Assembly: GCA_033725935.1 (NCBI GenBank)
Contig: MU867096.1
Span: forward strand, 124,001-188,000
Reading direction: 5' to 3'
DNA: 64,000 nt
Source of the DNA: Cladorrhinum sp. PSN259
Taxonomy: Eukaryota; Ascomycota; Sordariomycetes; Sordariales; Podosporaceae
Numbering within the stretch: position 1 is the stretch's first letter; every line of letters begins with the position of its first letter. The notes under the pieces were generated by a model. It had not been told where the DNA came from, searched no databases, and saw nothing but the letters and a program-made list of their open reading frames with translations. Below, piece by piece: positions 57,800 to 64,000 of this stretch. The translations under genes were made by a program, and so were the position numbers.

Positions 57800-60590
57800 T
57801 GTTGGTTACCTGCAGCGGGTTGACGACGACGACACTTTCCGATGCCTCGTATCGATCAATCCTGACGACCTCCGCGTAAAAATCCCTCTTCTTCGTAGAT
57901 TCGGGCCGGTAGTACGGCGTTACTTTGTCGCGCCTTTGACCATTGGTATCGCCAGGGAATTGTGGGACGCGAACGGTGTTTAAGCTGTGAGAGGGATGAC
58001 GCGCCAGACAAAAGTGACAATGTACTGTATTCCCTCCACAGATTGCATTGTGTTGCGCAGGGGTAACGGGGGTCAAGTGGGGGTGCCACGGTGCGATAAG
58101 AGACCGATTGAACTCAACAGGTTCCACAAACTCCAACCAACCCCACGCAACCACCAAAAGTTCTGAGTAACCAATCCGAATGCGTGATGCCTTGATTTCT
58201 TTCCTGTTGCACATACACTATTACTGAGACGCCGTAACAGTTTGTCGATATTAAATTTACATGTATGACTCGGCCTCGCCAACGCAGTCTCACGCTTCCT
58301 AGCGTGGACGCCTCGATGGTACCGTGTTCCTGCCTCAGTGACGGGCTGCCGTTTACGAGGTGCTGTCCCACAATGACGGGGTCACCAAAACAGCTTCAAA
58401 ATGGCGCGGCGTAGAGGCTGCAAAAAGGGATCAAAAATGTTTCCCTGGGGCTGTTTTAACCACCCGCCGGCTTACCACGGCCCCAACAGAAACCCCATTC
58501 TGGCCCCATAAGGAGCAACAGGCGGGGCACCAAAGCTGACGATTGTGATGGGTGCCGGGACGAGAGGTGATGGACTTGATCACCCTCTGCGAGCTTTGAC
58601 CATTCAGGCGTTGCGGTCCAAGATTGTGACAGAAGCGAGTGTCTTGTAGGCGAATCAGGGCTGCAGTGTTTCCCGCCCTGGCCATCCGCTTGGCCATTCC
58701 CGCCCGCACAAAGCTTCATCGGTCGTTCCATAGGCAGACAGCGCTGTTACAGACGTGCGTCAAAAGTCGCAATCACTCATCTTCCAAGCTGTCATATACG
58801 ATGATAAATGTGATAGTTTGTAAACCTTTTCCTCTGTGCTCTGTGCGGAGATCAGTTGGTCAAAACGATAGGGCCTCCATCATCCTATTTGGATGGCCGT
58901 TGAAACTTTGAGGTTGCCATGATGGACTCAAAAGAAACGTACTCAAGAAGAGGTACCTTGTACAGTGCGCGTGTAGTACAGGAGGTGCTGCAAATGTGGA
59001 TGTCCTCTTCCGATTCCCGAACCACTCGCTCGCGTTTGCCCCGCACTGGCTAATGGATGATGGTATTCCTGATCGGGGCGTTGTTTGTTGGAAATATGTG
59101 ACAAAACCGCCATACTCCCCGATTCGCATATTTGTAGAGTACATGGTCTGAGTATTGGTCATCTACGCAGGAGGCCCATGACGGGCATGGTCGCCGTGTG
59201 CCGCTTGAGACTGTACAACAAAACCCACGACAGGACCTCCGTCCCTTGGACAGCACGACCCGGTGTAAGCCATCATCGGTTGGAAGTTGTTCTCGTTCGT
59301 ACTTTGCTTTAAAACCTGCTGCACTTTTAGCCCGTGTCCTCCGTGCCTTGCGTCCGCTCCTGCTCTTTTTCTTGCGTGCCCCTCTATTTTACCCACGAGC
59401 AAAAAAGCATCATCCAATTTTGCCAAGTCATCGGAAGCCGTGGACGTTTCGAAGAACAACGAGAAACCTGCACAGATACCACCATCCGACCACACAGCGA
59501 ACACCAAAACACAAGAAACGACACCAAGGTTCTCACCACACCACACAGTGTGGGTAACCTATATAATTTAAATAACCGCCAATACTTTATACCTTAATCC
59601 AACGTTATAGGTAAGCTCTTCAACACAGTTTTGCCCAGCATGCCATCACATATGTGACCGGGACGGGGCGAGGGATCCTTGACTGTCAAGGTGTCGAGGC
59701 GAATGCGTATCGGCAAAGAGTCGTGAGGATGTCGTGGCTCGGCCTTGGATCGTCACGCCGGCTTTCTTGGAGCTTGCCTCCCAACGCCTCCGTTTCGCCT
59801 GGTCTGAGGCGGTTGAGGCCGAAAGTGTCAGAAAAACGACTCCTTACTCCCTGGGTGGCCAGGTCCCATCCCTAATGGAAAAGACGACGAAGCCAAAACA
59901 GGACATTGGCCGCCAAGACGATGGTAGGCCGGACAAGACAGGGCTACAGCTCCACTACCGTCGTCTTCTGCTCTTTTCTGCAGGAGGTACTGGCCCGCTG
60001 AGAACCAGCCAACCACCTCGCTCGCAGGGGACAGCCGTGTTAGCGGACAGTACCTTGCCGAGTGCTCCCACACAGTGCTTCTGGCTCTTTTTGTCGACTC
60101 GTCCGTCCCGGTCTTGGGGCGGTCCGCCCGCCTCTGCTGCCTCCGCCCTCACTGTCCACTGTTGCAGCTTTCGCTTCCCCAGCACGCACACACACTCACT
60201 CACTCATAGCAGCTCCCCCCCCCCCCCATTGCATTCGCGCCCAAATTCGAATTCCACACCTCCTTTCCCCGGCACCAAACCGTTCCGGTGTGTGTCAAAC
60301 CTTTTCTAACCTTCCTGCACAGCCGTTTCCCCTTTGCATCTCGACTTCGAGTAATTCAGCAGCAGCTCTTATCCGAACTGCCGCTGACCCCATTTTCAAG
60401 CCAACCCCATCAAGACTCTGCAGGGCGATTCCATCTTCCTCTGCTCCGCCCATCTTCTTGCTGCAACCCTGCCTGCTTTCGCATCCTCCCGTTCCTCGAA
60501 TCGACTGCATCCAAGTGCATCGCCATTCGAGCGCGTCGTGTCTCCTGTAAACTCGAGGAAAGGATAGACATTCAAACACTTTCATAAACA
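57800..60590. promoter_or_regulatory. Divergent promoter region, CENP-T and rac
   Basis: 2.8 kb between start codons. The rac side has a long C/T-rich leader with a run of 13 C (60215-60227). No gene or repeat array recognised; frames up to about 200 codons have no protein-like features. Confidence 0.45.
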
Positions 60591-61589
60591 ATGGCCACCC
60601 CGCCGGTCCAATCGATCAAGGTATGCCGATGTTGTCAACAATGTTGCCGGCGCCGACACCGCCATTCCCCCGCCCAGCCCCTCGGTCCCATCGAAAGCTA
60701 CAACGACAGTAGGGAAATAGGAATAGAAGGCTAACTGTTTCGTGTCTTGTGTTTAGTGCGTCGTCACAGGTGATGGTGCTGTCGGAAAGGTGAGATCGAT
60801 TGGTCTTAAACAATGTGCATCAATGGCCATACTGACATGCGCGTGGTAGACATGCTTGCTCATCTCATACACCACCAATGCTTTCCCCGGCGAATACATT
60901 CCCACAGTGTATGTCTATGGTCCTCATTCGTTTTGAGATGTGTCCGAGATAGAATCGGATCGGCTAACGGGTGCATCCTAGTTTCGATAACTACTCTGCG
61001 AGTGTAACGGTTGATGGAAGGCCCATCAGCTTGGGTCTGTGGGATACTGCTGGACAGGAAGATTACGACAGACTTCGACCTCTCTCGTACCCTCAAACCG
61101 ACGTGTTCCTCATCTGCTTCTCACTCGTCAGCCCTCCATCTTTTGATAACGTCAAGGCCAAGGTTAGTCGCAGGACTCCAGTTCGACATACTTTGATGGA
61201 CTTGATATCTGACCCCTTTTGTAGTGGTGGCCCGAGATTGGACATCACGCACCTAATATTCCTATTGTGCTGGTTGGAACCAAGTTGGACGCCAGGGACG
61301 ACGAAAACACCCTCAGACAATTGCAAGAGAAGAGATGGTCGCCCATCTCCTACGCCCAGGGCTTGAATCTCGCAAAGGAAATCGGAGCCTACAAGTACGC
61401 CGAGTGTTCTGCCCTCACACAGATGGGATTGAAGACCGTCTTTGACTATGCCATCAGGTGAGTAGTGATCAATGCGATATTTTGTCCCTTCTTCAAAGAA
61501 ACTAGCCCTAACATATGTGCAGAGCAGTTATTGAGCCCAAGGCGGCTCCCCAAAGCAAGAAGAAGTCGTCCAAGTGCACGGTTCTATAA
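60591..61589 (+). CDS. rac-1: Rac-type Rho family GTPase
   Basis: Small GTPase controlling actin and polarised hyphal growth through PAK kinases and NADPH oxidase. Six exons (60591-60620, 60757-60789, 60850-60908, 60982-61162, 61225-61457, 61523-61589) give 200 residues. Motifs: P-loop GDGAVGKT at 15-22 (split by intron 2 before Thr22), effector loop around YIPTVFDNYSA at 37-47, WDTAGQEDYDRLRPLSYPQT at 61-80, TKLD at 120-123, ECSAL at 161-165, and the C-terminal CAAX box CTVL preceded by SKKKSSK, predicting geranylgeranylation. Human-Rac-like features such as WWPEI and HHAPNIPIVLVGT separate it from Cdc42. The insert region (DARDDENTLRQLQEKRWSPI) differs from typical Rac sequences. Exon 2 is only 33 nt. 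Confidence 0.96.
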
Positions 61590-62408
61590 TATACCTGTCT
61601 TTCCGATGTGAAGCAAGCACTTCACCGCTACGACGACGAATGATTTTTTCCCCCGTAATGCAAACACCATCTATACCCGACGGAACATATGCCTGCTGTT
61701 TGCTTCGCAACACACATTTTTCTATTACTACCCACCAGTCCGCAACTTCTTGGATTTTCTGCGCTCAGCAACTGGCATCTTTTCCCAGCGAAGCTCCAGG
61801 CTTGGGATATCCTGCATACAGGTCAGCAACTGGCAGGTGGGGACTATGGTAGGTGGGGATCGATATTTGACGAGGAACATGTCTCGGTCATACTCTTCAA
61901 AAACCAGTTTCCACCAACCTCCCTTCATACTGATCCAAGATGCGAATATCAAGGCACTGTGGTCCGATACACTAATTGAATCGATGCGGCTACCTTTGCA
62001 GTTTGGCGCAGTCAAAATCAAAATGTACTCGGGCTGGGTCTCTTCCTTTTCTGTTTCCCATTTGCCATGTAGATAGCCGTTAAGTGTTCCTAGCACAAGA
62101 GTTTGAGGACGAAGGAGGGGGGATATGATGATATGGTTGAATGCGAAAGATTTTATCCGTTTTTCTGCTCACTATCTATCGTCTTTTCATAGCGCTATCG
62201 TCTAATGAACGGTGATTTTCCTACATATTTCCTGCGCCTTTTGGTTTGTTCTTTCTCTCTCTCCTCGCAGACATGGGTATCATCTCTTATAAAAAGCCTG
62301 GTATAAAAAAAACCTGACCCAACGGTACTCCTTTTGCTTCGTTTTCCCATTCATGATTGCTATCAGAACGCTCTTCTTCACCACGATCTTCACGACCAGG
62401 GGAAGCAA
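61590..62408. other. Convergent 3' spacer, rac and Nop6
   Basis: 819 bp. No gene seen. Overlapping frames of 90-120 codons on both strands lack protein features. Confidence 0.45.
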
Positions 62409-63613
62409 CTAGAACCGCCGGTTCGTGAGCTCGCCGCTGTTGGCACCACTTCCCTTTGGCTTGTTGAACTTGTTACCACCACCACCGCCGCCTCCACCTC
62501 TGCCTCTGCCCCTACCACCTCCGCGGCCTCTACCACCACGACCACCTCTGCCGCCACCGCGTCTGCCATTACCGCCGTTCTCGTAGCCGAAGCTATCTTG
62601 CTCGTTGTCGTTGCCCATCATGGCCAAGCGGCTGGGATGGATGCCGTTGTTGCTTGGTTCCTCAGCCTGAGCATCGTCGCCCTTGGCTTTAGCCTTCTCG
62701 AGCTTGGCCGCTTCCTCCTTCTTCATGCGGTTCGCGCGCTCATCGTTGAGTTTCGCGTTCTTCTCCTTAATCTTCTCTGTGCGATTCTTAGTCTTGCCGC
62801 CTCCTCCTGCACTGTGTTTTTTTTCTCTGTCAGTAATGGAACTGGAATGGAAGATGGGGGGTGGGCGGGGGTACGAAAGAAGACATACGTAAGCTCAACA
62901 TTGATCTTGCGCCCTTCAAACTCGGTGTGATGGAACTTCTCGAGGCAAGTCTTCATGCGATCATAACCGGGAAACTCTACAAAAGCGATGCCACGGGGTT
63001 TGCCGGTTTCCTTGTCGGTAAGAAGGCGGACAGAGGTTGGTTGGAGAGAGGAGAAGTGCGCCTTGAGGGAGTCGACGGTGGCTGTGTAGGGGAGGTTGCC
63101 GATGAAGCAGATGAAGCGGTTGTTGGATTTGCCTTCGCCATCCTCTTCGGCCTCGTCTTCCTCTGGCTTGGGGCGCTGGGCGTCGGGGTGAGATGGGTGA
63201 AGAGATGGGGTAGCGCTCTCTGTTTCATCGGACTTTGATTTCTTGTCCTTCTTGTCTTTCTTCTCCTTCTTGTCCTTTTTGTCTTTCTTGTCCTTCTTAG
63301 ACTTCTTGTCCTCGCCGTCGGCGGTGGCGGGCGCATCGGTCATTTCTTGGTCCTCGGCAGCATCCTCAGACTTGGACTTGGACTTCTTCTTGTCCTTTTT
63401 CTCCTTCTTGTCTTTCTTCTCCTTCTTGGAAGAGGACTCCTCGGAGTCATCGGAGGACTTTGACTTCTTTGAGCTCTTCTTGGTGACCTCGGCCTTACCG
63501 TTCTCATCAACCTTGCTCTTCTTCAGAACAGTGGTCTCGTCGGCGGCGTTGACGTCCTCGGCGACGTCATCCTCGGCGCGCGCGCGCTTCTTGGATGAAG
63601 AAGATTTGCCCAT
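62409..63613 (-). CDS. Nop6-like nucleolar RRM protein
   Basis: Probable ribosome biogenesis factor of the 40S pathway. Exon 1 63613-62889, intron 62888-62812 (GTATGT donor, CACAG acceptor), exon 2 62811-62409; 375 residues. The N terminus is a long Lys/Ser/Asp/Glu region with KKEKKDKK-type repeats (about 45-130), typical of nucleolar proteins. One RRM covers about 163-242, with RNP2-like FICFIGNLPY and RNP1-like KPRGIAFVEF. The intron follows NVELT at the RRM end. A basic coiled stretch (KTKNRTEKIKEKNAKLNDER) leads to an RGG box rich in RGGGRGGRGG units and the end GELTNRRF. Assignment to yeast Nop6 is by domain order. Confidence 0.9.
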
Positions 63614-64000
63614 TGTTGATTGCTTTGTATTGGGTTGCCGAAAAATATGTTTATCCTAAACAACAAAGTGTTGTGAACAAAATGGATGAATTTACGAAGA
63701 AAATTGGTGTAAAGCGACAAAGTATAATCGGAAATAGGTCGCTGATGAACCAAATCCACCCAACCGCAATGGAAAAAAAAAATTGGCTGGTACAGTCGCG
63801 CAAGGAAGGTCGGTTCTGAAATTTTGGGTTTTCTGCCGCTCAACTGCTGCAGGCGGGGAGCGCAACTTTTTTGTGGGGCTTCCCTTCCCAAGTGGGGGGA
63901 ATTGGATTGGGGGGGGGGGGATGGAGTCCATCTGCAGGAGCGGCAACCTCCACCTCAACAAACTTGGACTGCCGACGGGACCTGTAAGTCGACCTGAACC
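63614..64000. promoter_or_regulatory. Upstream region of the Nop6-like gene
   Basis: 387 bp to the window edge, with a 12-base G run at 63909-63920. No coding frame is supported. Confidence 0.4.

Noticed and set aside
1..64000. Search for a secondary metabolite cluster, transposon with intact ends, or CRISPR-like array
   Set aside because: No backbone enzyme, transposase, reverse transcriptase or long terminal repeat is visible, and the short arrays lack regular unique spacers.

Overview
The window looks like nuclear DNA of a filamentous ascomycete, most likely a member of the Sordariales close to Neurospora or Sordaria. This rests on short introns (mostly 50-125 nt) with GTAAGT/GTATGT-like donors and CTAAC-like branch points, a dispersed single 5S rRNA gene, an intron-containing tRNA-Leu, long intergenic spacers, and the protein families present. 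Species assignment is an inference; no search was run. No bacterial, plasmid, phage or CRISPR feature is visible.

Layout. 1-2117: 3' part of an annexin gene with a long Arg/Ser-rich N-terminal region. 3291-3412: split tRNA-Leu(AAG). 7769-8921: Zn2Cys6 transcription factor inside large non-coding flanks. 14680-15654: pirin, followed by a possible undescribed 87-residue gene (15758-16130), then Vms1/ANKZF1 (16488-18428). 24635-26818: Ser/Thr-rich GPI-type cell wall protein with a CFEM-like block. 27442-28151: four-exon DUF7704-like membrane protein. 29056-31159: DCAF11/WDR23-like WD40 protein. 31160-38489 holds no clear gene but several tandem repeats. 38490-39819: CPSF6-like RRM protein. 42445-42563: 5S rRNA.

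The right third is gene-dense housekeeping DNA: SET-domain methyltransferase, COQ4, PDCD5, a ketopantoate-reductase-like mitochondrial protein, Rrp47/LRP1, MIX17, a UBX protein, SURF1, CENP-T, Rac GTPase and Nop6. These alternate as divergent and convergent pairs (SURF1 and CENP-T stops are only 34 bp apart). Four products are mitochondrial (COQ4, MIX17, SURF1 and probably the reductase-like protein). Two work in protein quality control with Cdc48/p97 (Vms1, UBX protein). Three handle RNA (CPSF6-like, Rrp47, Nop6). They do not form one pathway or a biosynthetic cluster.

Exon models were built by hand from reading frame, splice signals and family knowledge, and most close exactly in frame. I found no convincing new multi-gene system. 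The best leads are an 8-nt micro-exon in PDCD5, an in-frame RG-rich tail after the CPSF6-like stop, two candidate overlooked small coding regions, and a set of diverged tandem duplications and repeat arrays in the gene-poor spacers.
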